A stretch of DNA of 64,000 nucleotides from Micromonospora tarapacensis (GTDB lineage: Bacteria > Actinomycetota > Actinomycetes > Mycobacteriales > Micromonosporaceae). The notes under the pieces were generated by a model, which was not told where the DNA came from, did no database searches, and was given only the letters and a program-made list of their open reading frames with translations. The stretch lies in contig NZ_JAHCDI010000004.1 in the NCBI RefSeq assembly GCF_019697375.1, positions 2,529,324 through 2,593,323 of the forward strand. Direction: 5' to 3'. Position 1 is the stretch's first letter, and every line of letters starts with the position of its first letter. Shown here one piece after another: positions 39,283-47,846 of this stretch. Both the position numbers and the translations under genes were made by a program.

Positions 39283-39632
39283 CACTGCTGCCCCGGCGTG
39301 GCCGTGGCGCCGCGGTCGGCCAGCATGTGCAGTTGCATCCGGGTCAGCTCGTCGATCAGCGCGCGGTAGGTGGCCACCGCAATCTCGGGGGGCATGCCGT
39401 GCCCCACCGCGAGGGCGTGCACCCGGTCCAGCACCTGGCGCACCCGGTCCGGGGACCGCACGGTCGGCTCGTCCGTCTTGTGCACGGTCAGCTCGCGAAC
39501 CACCCGGGTACGCTCCGCGAGCAACCCGACGATCCGCTGGTCGAGCCCGTCGATGGTGGTCCGCAGTTCCGCGATCCGGGCCGGGCCCTCGGTGCCGCCG
39601 CCCGGCGTGCCGTTCCCCTGCTGCTGGCTCAT
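39282..39632 (-). CDS. AroQ-type chorismate mutase / isochorismate pyruvate-lyase-like protein
   Basis: 116 residues, one AroQ helical domain at about 20-105: RIAELRTTIDGLDQRIVGLL, the basic pair in ERTRVVRELTVHK, then SPDRVRQVLDRV and the end helix. This length and layout suit stand-alone mutases of secondary pathways (PapB, PchB). Substrate could be chorismate, isochorismate or an amino-deoxy analogue. Overlaps its neighbours on both sides (ATGA and TGATG), hence tightly coupled. Confidence 0.8.
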   Translation of the reverse strand: MSQQQGNGTPGGGTEGPARIAELRTTIDGLDQRIVGLLAERTRVVRELTVHKTDEPTVRSPDRVRQVLDRVHALAVGHGMPPEIAVATYRALIDELTRMQLHMLADRGATATPGQQ

Positions 39633-39976
39633 GGTTGGGCGACCTCGTCGACGACGAAGACGACGGTGGGCTCGGCGTTGCTGCCCTGGGACCGGTGCTC
39701 CTCGTCGTCGGGAATGACGAAGCCCATGCCGGGTCGGCAGGGCACCGAGCGGTCGCGGAAGTGGATGGTGAACTCGCCCTGGAGGACGTAGCCGGTGTGC
39801 CCGCGCAGACACCAGTGGTGCTCGTCGAAGCCGGCGGGCAGTTCGAGCAGCCGCAGTCGCTGCCCCCCGACGTACGCGATCTTGACGCGCCCTTCGGCGC
39901 CCGGCTTCTCCCACTTCTCCCACTGCGTCGCGGGGAAGTCGATGCCGACCGGGACGGTGACCTGTTCAGTGGACAT
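39629..39976 (-). CDS. Small cupin-domain protein
   Basis: A 115-residue single-domain cupin. Motif 1 region GFDEHHWCLRGHTGYVLQGE supplies His and Glu candidates; motif 2 region CRPGMGFVIPDDEEHR supplies the last His. This is enough for one metal site. Small cupins in biosynthetic operons act as isomerases, epimerases or dioxygenases, so a catalytic role is possible. Its start overlaps the 3' end of the oxidoreductase gene by 11 bases. Confidence 0.8.
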   Translation of the reverse strand: MSTEQVTVPVGIDFPATQWEKWEKPGAEGRVKIAYVGGQRLRLLELPAGFDEHHWCLRGHTGYVLQGEFTIHFRDRSVPCRPGMGFVIPDDEEHRSQGSNAEPTVVFVVDEVAQP

Positions 39977-40664
39977 TCTCGATATCTCCTCTGCTTTGGG
40001 CGGCCCCGCCCGAGCGGGGCCGTGGGACGCGTTCGTTGTGGTCCAGCTGCGGCAGGACGCTGCCGCCGGTGACCCGCTGGTGTCGCTTGAGCAGGTGCAC
40101 CATGTCGAGCATCCGGTTGACCATCCGTTCCAGCGCGTCCATGCCCTCGGTGTCGGCGAGGCCGGGCTTGCCGGTGGTGTTGCGCAGCAGCACGGGAAAG
40201 CCGCTGCCGACCAGGATCATCCGGTTGAGCAGTAGGTTGTTGACGATCTGGTTGTGCACGGAGGAGTCGCTGTACCGGCGGCCGGTGACGATGACGCCGC
40301 CGACCTTGTCGGCCAGCGGCCGGTTGAAGCGCAGGTATCCCACCCCCGCCCGTTCGATGAAGACCTGCATGAGATGGGCCAGGCCGAAGCCGTGCACCGG
40401 GGCGGCGTAGATCAGCCCGTCCGCGCGGGTCATCTGCTCCACCAGGGCGGGCACGTCGTCGTCGAGTTGGCAGGGCGTGGTCCGGCTGTTGCAGTCGCCG
40501 CACGGGCTGCACGGTGAGATCCGGTGATCGCGCAGCCGGATGGTGCGTAGCGCGGCACCGCGCGCGGCGAGCAGGCGGCCGGCGTAGTCGACCGCGAGGT
40601 CGGTGTTGCCGCCGGCCCGTTCGGAGCCGTTGATGGCCAGGATGGTGGCTGCTTCGCTGTGCAC
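39966..40664 (-). CDS. Flavodoxin-fold NAD(P)H-dependent oxidoreductase
   Basis: 232 residues. N-terminal phosphate-binding loop NGSERAGGNTDLAV for FMN, followed by a cysteine cluster ISPCSPCGDCN with another Cys seven residues on, as in iron-sulfur flavoprotein relatives, and APVHGFGLAHLMQVFIER. It probably reduces FMN or an organic substrate. In this operon it could feed reduced flavin to other steps, but that is inference. A hairpin separates it from the TrpB-like gene upstream. Confidence 0.8.
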   Translation of the reverse strand: MHSEAATILAINGSERAGGNTDLAVDYAGRLLAARGAALRTIRLRDHRISPCSPCGDCNSRTTPCQLDDDVPALVEQMTRADGLIYAAPVHGFGLAHLMQVFIERAGVGYLRFNRPLADKVGGVIVTGRRYSDSSVHNQIVNNLLLNRMILVGSGFPVLLRNTTGKPGLADTEGMDALERMVNRMLDMVHLLKRHQRVTGGSVLPQLDHNERVPRPRSGGAAQSRGDIENVH

Positions 40665-40685
40665 TCGGTCCCCCGAAGGCTCGCC

Positions 40686-40716
40686 GGGCAGGAGGCGCGC
40701 CGCGCACCTCCCGCCC
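40686..40716 (-). terminator. Intra-operon hairpin (attenuator candidate)
   Basis: A symmetrical imperfect stem, GGGC-GGAGG-GCGC against GCGC-CCTCC-GCCC with single mismatches between blocks, centred on 40701. It fills the only sizeable gap of the operon's distal half and could reduce transcription of the last four genes, or simply stabilise an mRNA end. Confidence 0.4.
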
Positions 40717-40720
40717 GAGG

Positions 40721-42025
40721 TCAGTCCGTCAGCTTTCCGGCGAAGTAGTCGATGTAGGCCTGCATGTCGAAGTGGCCGTGCCCGGACAGCGAGAAGACGA
40801 TCGCCTTCGACTCGCCGGTCTCCCGGCAGCGGATCGCCTCGTCCACCGCCACCCGGACGGCGTGCGTGGACTCCGGCGCGGGCACGATCCCCTCACTGCG
40901 GGCGAACAGCACGCCGGCCTCGAAGCAGGCCGTCTGCGTCACCGCCCGCGCCTCGATCAGGTCGATCTCCCGCAGGGCGCTGACGATCGGCGCCATGCCG
41001 TGATAGCGCAACCCCCCGGCGTGGATCGCGGGCGGCCGGAAGTCATGGCCCAGCGTGTGCATCTTGGTCAGCGGGGTCATGCCCGCGCTGTCGCCGAAGT
41101 CGTAGTCGTAGGTGCCCTTGGTCAGCGACGGGCAGGAGGACGGTTCCACGGCGATGAACCGGACGGTCGGCCCGCCCTCGAACTGCCGACGCAGCAGCGG
41201 CAGGGCCAGACCGGCGAAGTTGGAACCGCCACCGGCCGCCCCGATCACGACATCCGGGTAGTCGTCGGCCATCGCCAACTGGAGCAGCGCCTCCTGACCG
41301 ATGATCGTCTGGTGCATCAGCACCAGGTTGAGCACCGAGCCGAGGGAGTACCGGGCCGCACCACCACTGTGCAGCGCCGCCTCCACCGCCTCGGAGATGG
41401 CCAGCCCGAGGCTTCCGGTGGAGTGCGGGTCGGCGGCGAGCGCCGCCCGGCCGGCCGCCGTGCGCTCGCTGGGGCTCGCGGTCACCGAGGCCCCGAACGT
41501 CTCCATCAGCCCGCGCCGGTACGGCTTCTGGTCGTAGCTGACCCGCACCATGAAGACCTCGCAGTCGAGGCCGAAGTACGCGCACGCCATCGACAGCGAG
41601 CTGCCCCACTGACCCGCACCGGTCTCGGTCGTCAGCCGGCGTACGCCGTCCTGCTTGCTGTAGTACGCCTGCGGGACGGCCGTGTTCGGCTTGTGACTGC
41701 CGGCCGGGCTCACCCCTTCGTACTTGAAGTAGATCCGGGCCGGGGTGCCCAGTTCGCGTTCGAGGCGGTGAGCCCGGATCAACGGGCTGGGCCGCCACTG
41801 GCGGTAGATGTCGAGCACCGGGCCGGGAATCTCCACCTCCCGCTCGGTGGAGAACTCCTGCTCGATGAGCCCGGCCGCGAAGAGCGGTGCGAGATCGGCC
41901 GGGGTGATCGGCTCGCGGGTGCCCGGGTGGAGCATCGGCGGCAGCCCCTTGGGCAGGTCAGGGACCACGTTGTACCAGGTCGTCGGGATGTCGCTTTCCG
42001 GCAGGACAAACTTCGTGACAGTCAT
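40721..42025 (-). CDS. TrpB2-type tryptophan synthase beta-like PLP enzyme
   Basis: 434 residues, the longer TrpB2 form. PLP lysine in [13 protein letters not shown], glutamate/glycine loop [15 protein letters not shown], phosphate-binding [10 protein letters not shown], and C-terminal SGHGHFDM. TrpB enzymes join serine-derived aminoacrylate to indole; variants in specialised pathways use other nucleophiles. No TrpA partner is encoded here, so a free-standing beta-replacement role on an unusual substrate is likely. Fourth from the front of the downstream half, immediately after the MFS gene. Confidence 0.88.
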   Translation of the reverse strand: MTVTKFVLPESDIPTTWYNVVPDLPKGLPPMLHPGTREPITPADLAPLFAAGLIEQEFSTEREVEIPGPVLDIYRQWRPSPLIRAHRLERELGTPARIYFKYEGVSPAGSHKPNTAVPQAYYSKQDGVRRLTTETGAGQWGSSLSMACAYFGLDCEVFMVRVSYDQKPYRRGLMETFGASVTASPSERTAAGRAALAADPHSTGSLGLAISEAVEAALHSGGAARYSLGSVLNLVLMHQTIIGQEALLQLAMADDYPDVVIGAAGGGSNFAGLALPLLRRQFEGGPTVRFIAVEPSSCPSLTKGTYDYDFGDSAGMTPLTKMHTLGHDFRPPAIHAGGLRYHGMAPIVSALREIDLIEARAVTQTACFEAGVLFARSEGIVPAPESTHAVRVAVDEAIRCRETGESKAIVFSLSGHGHFDMQAYIDYFAGKLTD

Positions 42026-42048
42026 CGCCGCTTCCGATTCGAGGGTGG

Positions 42049-43266
42049 TCAGGGACGGGTGGTGGCCAGTTCGGTGGGCGCGGGCCGGGTCGGGGCGGGC
42101 GGCCGTATCCGCAGCACCGCGAACAAGGCGACGCCGACCACCGGGGTCAGCAGCAGCAGGTAGAACACGGGCTGGTGCCCCTGGGCCTGCCAGACGAGGC
42201 CGAGGCCCAGCGGCACGACCAGGCGGGCCGCGCTGAGCACGAAGCCGTTGAGGGCCATGAAGCCACTCACCCGGCTCTGCTCGACGTGGTCGGCGATGTA
42301 GGTGGGCACCACCACCGAGGCGATGATCTCCCCCAGGGTCCACACCACCGTGGACAGCAGCACGGCCGGCAGCGAGAAGGCGAAGACCAGGATGGCCATC
42401 CCGGCGGACCAGAGCAGGCCGGCGACGATGAGCAGGGTCCGGGTCGGGTACGCCTTGATCCGCCGCTCGATCAGGATGCCGGCGGCCACCACGACCAGGC
42501 TGTTGATCGTGTAGACCGCCCCGACCACCGCCACCGACGACGCCAGCACGCCGGTCACCGCCAGGGGCAGGGTGTACTCCAGGCCGATCAGTGGCGCCAC
42601 GAAGCAGAACGAGACCACCACGACCACGGCCACGTCGAGGTCCCGCCGTAGCCCGATCCGGCCGGTCGTGCCGTGGGTGGTCGCCGCCGGGCGGCGGGTG
42701 TCCGCCGGCACGCAGAGCCGGATGGTGACCGCCGCGACCACACCGAGCAGGATGTTCCCGGCGAACATCAGGTGGTACGAGTAGGCCGCCGCCAGCCCGC
42801 CGAGCAGCGGGCCGACCCCCATGCCGAGGTTGTTGGCGATGTAACTGACCGTGTACGCGAAGGGCCGCTGTTCCGGTTCGGTCAGGTCGGCGATGAGCGT
42901 GTTGGCCGCCGGGGCGAACATCCCCATCCCGACCAGCGCGACGAACAGCAGCACCGCGTACGTCCACGGCGGACCGTCGATCACGGCCAGGCCGAGGTAG
43001 CCGGCCGCGTTGAGCAGCAGGCTGGACACCAACGCCGCGCGGCGGCCGGCTCGGGCGCAGACGGGAGCGCTGAGCAGGCTGCCGGCCAGCAGCCCGGTGC
43101 TGCCCACGGAGATCAGCGCACCGGCCTGACCGACACTCAGCTGCCGGCTCTGCACCAGATAGACCGCGAGCAGGGGAAAGACGAACATCCCGGCCCGGTT
43201 GATGAAGGACGCGAGGAGCAGCATCCGCAGCGGGCGCGGCAGTGCCCGGAAGCGACTCAGCCACAT
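42049..43266 (-). CDS. MFS transporter (exporter candidate)
   Basis: 405 residues, about twelve helices. MFS signature between helices 2 and 3 ([15 protein letters not shown]) and [19 protein letters not shown] loop ([12 protein letters not shown]). Within a biosynthetic operon and with a short hydrophilic loop pattern like small-molecule efflux pumps, it probably exports the product or gives self-protection. The start at 43266 overlaps the ATP-grasp gene by ten bases. Confidence 0.85.
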   Translation of the reverse strand: MWLSRFRALPRPLRMLLLASFINRAGMFVFPLLAVYLVQSRQLSVGQAGALISVGSTGLLAGSLLSAPVCARAGRRAALVSSLLLNAAGYLGLAVIDGPPWTYAVLLFVALVGMGMFAPAANTLIADLTEPEQRPFAYTVSYIANNLGMGVGPLLGGLAAAYSYHLMFAGNILLGVVAAVTIRLCVPADTRRPAATTHGTTGRIGLRRDLDVAVVVVVSFCFVAPLIGLEYTLPLAVTGVLASSVAVVGAVYTINSLVVVAAGILIERRIKAYPTRTLLIVAGLLWSAGMAILVFAFSLPAVLLSTVVWTLGEIIASVVVPTYIADHVEQSRVSGFMALNGFVLSAARLVVPLGLGLVWQAQGHQPVFYLLLLTPVVGVALFAVLRIRPPAPTRPAPTELATTRP

Positions 43267-44492
43267 GGCGTTTCCTCGACCGGCTCGGTGCGCACCTCGA
43301 ACATGTCCCGGATGGCCTTGAACCGGGCGCGTACGTCGTCGAAGTCGCGGCCCGCACAGACGTACCAGCCGAGGACGTCGTTGGACGCGGTCGGTGGGGC
43401 GAGCACGTCCCCGGCGCTCTTCCACACGTCCGCGTCGAGCACCGAGTCGAACGTCCGCAGTTCGTCCGCGCCGGTGATCGCGGTGATCCGGCCGAACCGC
43501 TCGGAGCAGAGATATTCGGTGCCGATCTCCGGCCCGAGTGGAGCGGCCGGGACGTGCCGGGCGTCGAGTTCCAGGCGGCACCACTCACCCGCGAGGTTGA
43601 TCCCCCGTCCGGCCTCGATGGCGGGAACGATCGAACCGCCACCGGCCCGCGCCGCCGCCTCGCCGAACACCACCGCACCGTCGTCGCGGAGGAAGAACTC
43701 CACGTGCGCGACGCCGGTGCGCATCCCGAAGCCGCGCAGCACGGCGGCGTTCGCCGCCAGGATCTGTCGCTCCGCCGAGGTGAGGTCGTGCTTGCGGGAT
43801 ATCGTGCCGCCCGGCTCGGCGCGGAACTCCAGGACCGAGTACGTGTAACGGGAGAGCTGGTCGAAGACCGTGACGCCGTCTCGCAGCAGCGAGTCGACGT
43901 GGTATTCGACGCCCCGGACGTACTCCTCGACCCGGTAGTCGTGCCGGCTGTCGGCGACCAGCGGCCAGACCCGCGCCAACTCGTCGGTCGAGTCGACCCG
44001 GTGGGTGTCGCCGCAGGCCCACCCGGAGTACGGCTTGACCACCACCGGCCAGCCCACCTCGGTGGCGAACTCCTCGACGGCGCCGCGGGTGTCGGGCCGG
44101 CAGGATCTGGCCACCGTCAGACCCAGCTCGGTGGCGCGCCGGTGCATGACGTTCTTGTCGCGGAAGGTCAGCGCCTGCTCCGGATCGAGACCCGGGATGC
44201 CGTGGTCCCGCCGGCAGAACGCGGCGGTCAGCACGTCACCCTCGAAGAGCGGGAAGATCCTTTCCACCGGATGCGCGGCGACGATCGCCGTGACGGCGGA
44301 CCGGACGGCCTCCCGGTCGTCGAGGTCGGCGTGGTAGCAGCTCATGCCGGCTGCCTCGGCGGCCGGCTGCCCGACGGGCAGCAGCACCACGGGGGTCACC
44401 CCGAGGTCGGTGGCCGCCGCCACCACGCTGCGGAACTGGGCGGCGTAACGGCCGGCCGCGGGCCGGTAGACGACGAGGATCGCGCGACTCAT
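43257..44492 (-). CDS. ATP-grasp carboxylate-amine ligase
   Basis: 411 residues. ATG 44492 follows GGGGAG. Pre-ATP-grasp domain about 1-115, lid and nucleotide site ([15 protein letters not shown]), and the Mg-binding core [26 protein letters not shown]. Where most ATP-grasps have E-x-N-x-R, this has EAAAR, so the Asn ligand seems replaced. Such ligases (BacD group) couple a carboxylate to an amino acid through an acyl phosphate, so a dipeptide-like product is likely. Confidence 0.85.
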   Translation of the reverse strand: MSRAILVVYRPAAGRYAAQFRSVVAAATDLGVTPVVLLPVGQPAAEAAGMSCYHADLDDREAVRSAVTAIVAAHPVERIFPLFEGDVLTAAFCRRDHGIPGLDPEQALTFRDKNVMHRRATELGLTVARSCRPDTRGAVEEFATEVGWPVVVKPYSGWACGDTHRVDSTDELARVWPLVADSRHDYRVEEYVRGVEYHVDSLLRDGVTVFDQLSRYTYSVLEFRAEPGGTISRKHDLTSAERQILAANAAVLRGFGMRTGVAHVEFFLRDDGAVVFGEAAARAGGGSIVPAIEAGRGINLAGEWCRLELDARHVPAAPLGPEIGTEYLCSERFGRITAITGADELRTFDSVLDADVWKSAGDVLAPPTASNDVLGWYVCAGRDFDDVRARFKAIRDMFEVRTEPVEETPCG

Positions 44493-45300
44493 CGACGGCT
44501 CCCCAGGTGGCTGCCGGCGGAGCCGGCCCGGCCTGCGCGCCGGCCGGGGCCGCGGCGGACAGCACCGTGCTCGTCGTGCCGGCGTCGAGCACCGCCGAGG
44601 ACGCGACGTGCGGCCCGCCGGGCAGGTCGTCCAGCGCGGCACCGAGCAGCGACATCGCGGCCTCGACGTCCGCACGGCCGCCCGGATGGGCTGCCTCCAC
44701 GGTGAGCAGCAGCCGGTGCCGGCCCAGGTCGGTCCGCACCAGGTGGCCCTGGCGCCAGTTCCAGCGCCGCGAGTGGGCCCGGCCGTCGGCGTCGGCGTAG
44801 ATCACCTCGCCCGGCTCCGGCAGCTCCGGCGCGTCCGGGGCGCCGAGCGGCAGGTAGGTCTCGGTGCCGTCGGCGGGGCGGACGACGAGGCCGGCGAGGC
44901 CGGCGACCGAGCACGAGGCCACCGGCAGCGCCGCGTCCAGCGAGATCGCGTTGCAGAGGTCGACCAGGGAGTTGATCCGGGGCAGCCGGTCCCCCCGGAC
45001 CACCCGGCGGGCGATCGACTCGGCGGCGCAGGGGAACCGGTTCGGGTTGACCCCGACCGCCTGGTACGCCGCCCGCCACGCGGCGATCTGTGGCACCTGG
45101 GCCACCCCGGCCTTGTCCAGGCCGGCCCCGTGCAGCGCGTCCTCCGCCGCGTTCAGCAGCGCCGCCGTGGCCGGATCCGCCGGCACGACCTGCACCGGCG
45201 GTACGGCGATCAGGCCGAGGACGTACACCGGCACGGCTGTCAGCACCCGGTCGTCGATGCCGACCTCGATGGTGTCCGCACCGTCTCTAAGCTGGGTCAT
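44236..45300 (-). CDS. B3/B4 tRNA-binding-domain protein
   Basis: The open frame gives 354 residues; the recognisable B3/4 domain (as in the beta subunit of Phe-tRNA synthetase) covers about 45-235, with AGVAQVPQIAAWRAAYQAVG and NSLVDLCNAISLDAALP. After about residue 250 the frame becomes Arg/Pro-rich and runs 257 bases into the ATP-grasp gene. A stop TGA overlaps that gene's start as ATGA in another frame, the normal joint in this cluster, so the real protein may be about 270 residues with a small shift near 44500-44560. RBS GAGGATC. Possible editing or amino acid-binding role. Confidence 0.7.
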   Translation of the reverse strand: MTQLRDGADTIEVGIDDRVLTAVPVYVLGLIAVPPVQVVPADPATAALLNAAEDALHGAGLDKAGVAQVPQIAAWRAAYQAVGVNPNRFPCAAESIARRVVRGDRLPRINSLVDLCNAISLDAALPVASCSVAGLAGLVVRPADGTETYLPLGAPDAPELPEPGEVIYADADGRAHSRRWNWRQGHLVRTDLGRHRLLLTVEAAHPGGRADVEAAMSLLGAALDDLPGGPHVASSAVLDAGTTSTVLSAAAPAGAQAGPAPPAATWGAVDESRDPRRLPARGRPLRRPVPQRGGGGHRPRGDPRGAAARRAAGRRGSRHELLPRRPRRPGGRPVRRHGDRRRASGGKDLPALRG

Positions 45301-45435
45301 CGTGATCCTCGTGGAGTTCGGTCATCGGAATCGGGTCGACTTTACGCAGCGGGCCGATCACGGGTTGTAGCCAATTCCGAGGGTTCCGGTCAGACCAATC
45401 CGGGCCGGCCTGCCCGCTGCCCACCGCCACCACCA

Positions 45436-46020
45436 TCAGGTCGGCAGCACGGTGGGCACGCCGCGCAGAAAGTTGTCGAACAGCCGAAGTCCGTCCTCGG
45501 TCATCACGCTCTCCGGATGGAACTGCACCCCCTCGACGGGCAGGGTGCGGTGGCGCGCCGCCATCACGTAGCCGTCGTCGGTGGATCTCGCGGTGACCTC
45601 CAGCGCGGCCGGCACGGGATCGGCGACGATGAGCGAGTGGTAGCGGGTGACGGTCAGCGGTGCCGGCGCTCCGGCGAAGACGCCGCGCCCGTCGTGCTCG
45701 GTCACACTGGTCTTGCCGTGCATGAGGTGCCGGGCGACCGAGATGGTGCCGCCGTAGGCCAGGCCGATGGCCTGGTGGCCCAGGCAGACGCCGAGGAGCG
45801 GGATCCGGCCGGCGAAGGCGTGCACCAGCTGGACGTGACCGGATTCGGCGGGATGCCCCGGTCCGGGGCCCAGGACCACCGCGTCCGGTCGCAGGGCGGC
45901 GAGTTGGTCGCTGGTCCGGCTCCGGGAGCGGACCACCACGGTGTGCGCGCCGAGGGTGCGTAGGTACTGGTCGATGATGTGGGTGAAGCTGTCGTACGCG
46001 TCGACGAGCAGGATCCTCAC
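45436..46020 (-). CDS. Anthranilate/aminodeoxychorismate synthase glutaminase subunit
   Basis: 194 residues, a class-I glutamine amidotransferase of TrpG/PabA type. Catalytic Cys in LLGVCLGHQAIG, His-Glu in VQFHPESVM. It supplies ammonia to the large subunit encoded directly upstream; GTG 46020 overlaps that gene's stop as GTGA. Upstream in-frame starts would extend into the partner gene and are rejected. A 135-base gap follows before the B3/4 gene. Confidence 0.88.
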   Translation of the reverse strand: MRILLVDAYDSFTHIIDQYLRTLGAHTVVVRSRSRTSDQLAALRPDAVVLGPGPGHPAESGHVQLVHAFAGRIPLLGVCLGHQAIGLAYGGTISVARHLMHGKTSVTEHDGRGVFAGAPAPLTVTRYHSLIVADPVPAALEVTARSTDDGYVMAARHRTLPVEGVQFHPESVMTEDGLRLFDNFLRGVPTVLPT

Positions 46021-47578
46021 GGCAGCAGCTCCGCACCGGTCAGGGCCCAGTAGGTGGCGCTCATCTTGGCCAGGGTCTCCCGCCACTCGGCGGTGGGCGT
46101 GGAGTCGGCGACCACCCCGGCGGATGCCTGCGTGCGGTAGCGGGGGCCGTCCTGCACGACGGTGCGGATGCAGAGCGCGAGGACCGCGAAGCCGCGTACG
46201 TCGACCAGGCCGGTGGACCCGGCGTAGACGCCACGGGGCTGGTCCTCCAGGCCATCGATGATCTCCATCGATCGTAGTTTGGGTGCTCCGGTCATGGTGC
46301 CGGCCGGGAAGGCCGCGCAGATCGCCGCCCAGACGTCCGTGCCGGCGGCGAGCCGCCCGGAGACGGTGGAGACCAGATGGTGCACGTACGCGAAGGCCTC
46401 CGGCTCAAGCATCGTGTCGACACTGAGGGTGCCCGGCACGCAGACCCGGCCGATGTCGTTGCGGCACAGGTCGACGAGCATGACGTGCTCCGCCCGCTCC
46501 TTCTCGCTGGCCAACAGGTCCGCCACCTGCTGCCGGTCGGCCGCCGGGTCCGCGGCCCGGGGGCGGTGCCGGCGATCGGGCGCATCGAGATCCGGCCACC
46601 GCCGATGCGGAGGAAGAGTTCCGGGCTGGCGCCAATGATGGTGCGACCGGCCCAGGGTGCCAGGTACATGTACGGCGACGGGCTGCGGTGCCGCAACCGC
46701 CGGTAGACCTCCAGCGGCGTGAGCTGGCTCTCGACCTCGATCCGGTGGCCGATCTGGATCTGGTAGCTGTCTCCGACCTCGATGTGCCGTAGGCACTGCT
46801 TGACCCGGGCGGCGAAGGTCTCCTCGTCCAGGCTGTCCCGGACCAGCGTCGGCGCCGGGGCGGACGGCACCTCGTCGTGGTCTCCACGAAGCCCGGCGAC
46901 CAGTTCGGCGGCCGGCGGCACCGGCTCGTGCGGCAGGTGCGGGCCGGTGCTGCTGAGTTGGTGGACGGTGCCGGCGCGGAGGTCCCACCAGACGGTGTGC
47001 CGGTACAGCGCGAGCGTGCAGCGCGGGATGTCGTCGACCACCCGCTCGACGGTGAGCTCGTCCATGTCGCGGGCGGCTTCGTAGGCGAGGGTGGTGAGGA
47101 AGCCGAAGGCGAAGCTGTCGGCGTCCGCGGTGGTTTCCACCGCGAACGCCCGCTGCACGGCCCGCACCGCGGCCCACACCTCGGACGGGCCGGCGAGGGG
47201 CCACCGGCGTTGGTCGCCACCACGCTGGAGCGGCTCACCCAGGACGGCGTCGAGCACGGCGGCGAGGGCCTCGCCGAGCGCGCCGCCGGCGGTCAGTTCC
47301 AGCCGGTCGGCGATGACTCGCAGCTCGGCGAGGCGTCCCCAGCCCACCGCGGCGGCACGCCGGTCCCGGGCCGGCCCGTCCAGGCTTTCAAACAGATAAA
47401 TGTCGTCCTGAACGCGATTCTTGGACAAAGCCGTGTAGAGCGCCAAGGGATCGATAGACGGCAGTGTGATAGTTGTCACATCAATCGGAATCGTGCCCGC
47501 CCGCGGCGTGCCGCCCTCCGCCAAGGAATGAGAATAGGCAGGACGTTCGCCCAACCCGGCCGACGACGCGACCACCAT
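46017..47578 (-). pseudogene. Anthranilate synthase component I-like (TrpE family), frameshifted
   Basis: ATG 47578 follows GGGGAGG. N-terminal regulatory half (YLFESLDGPARDRR) and a chorismate-binding half: IIGASPELFLRI, MRPIAGTAP, then after a frame change DLCRNDIGRVC, LVSTVSGRL, FPAGTMTGAPKLRSMEIIDG. The frames change at five G, 46559-46563; one added base gives the family sequence PIAGTAPRG. The Ala in PIAGT, instead of the Lys of PabB (PIKGT), points to anthranilate or 2-amino-2-deoxyisochorismate synthesis. First gene of the ten-gene operon, divergent from a MocR regulator. Confidence 0.8.
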
Positions 47579-47803
47579 GAAGCCTCCCCTGAGCAGCTCG
47601 ATTCGCGCACCCACCGACACCGACCCCAGCGCCCAAAACGGCAGGTCGAGCCCTCCCTCACAACGAATAACCACATCAACCGCGCCGACGCTCGTCGCCG
47701 CACAGCGCCCGCCCGCGTCCTCAATGGGCGGGCACGGAAAGATTGCCCGATTCGCTGACGGTCGAGCAGTTGCACGACCGGGAAACACTTTCGCCAGGCG
47801 CGG

Positions 47804-47824
47804 ACCACTCTGTCCATACCACTT
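47804..47824. promoter_or_regulatory. Candidate MocR operator (direct repeats)
   Basis: ACCACTC (47804-47810) and ACCACTT (47818-47824) repeat at 14-base spacing in the 268-base divergent region between the operon's first gene and the MocR gene. MocR/PdxR proteins typically bind direct repeats containing AGTGG. Tentative. Confidence 0.35.
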
Positions 47825-47846
47825 CGACGATCGCGGAGGGGACCAC

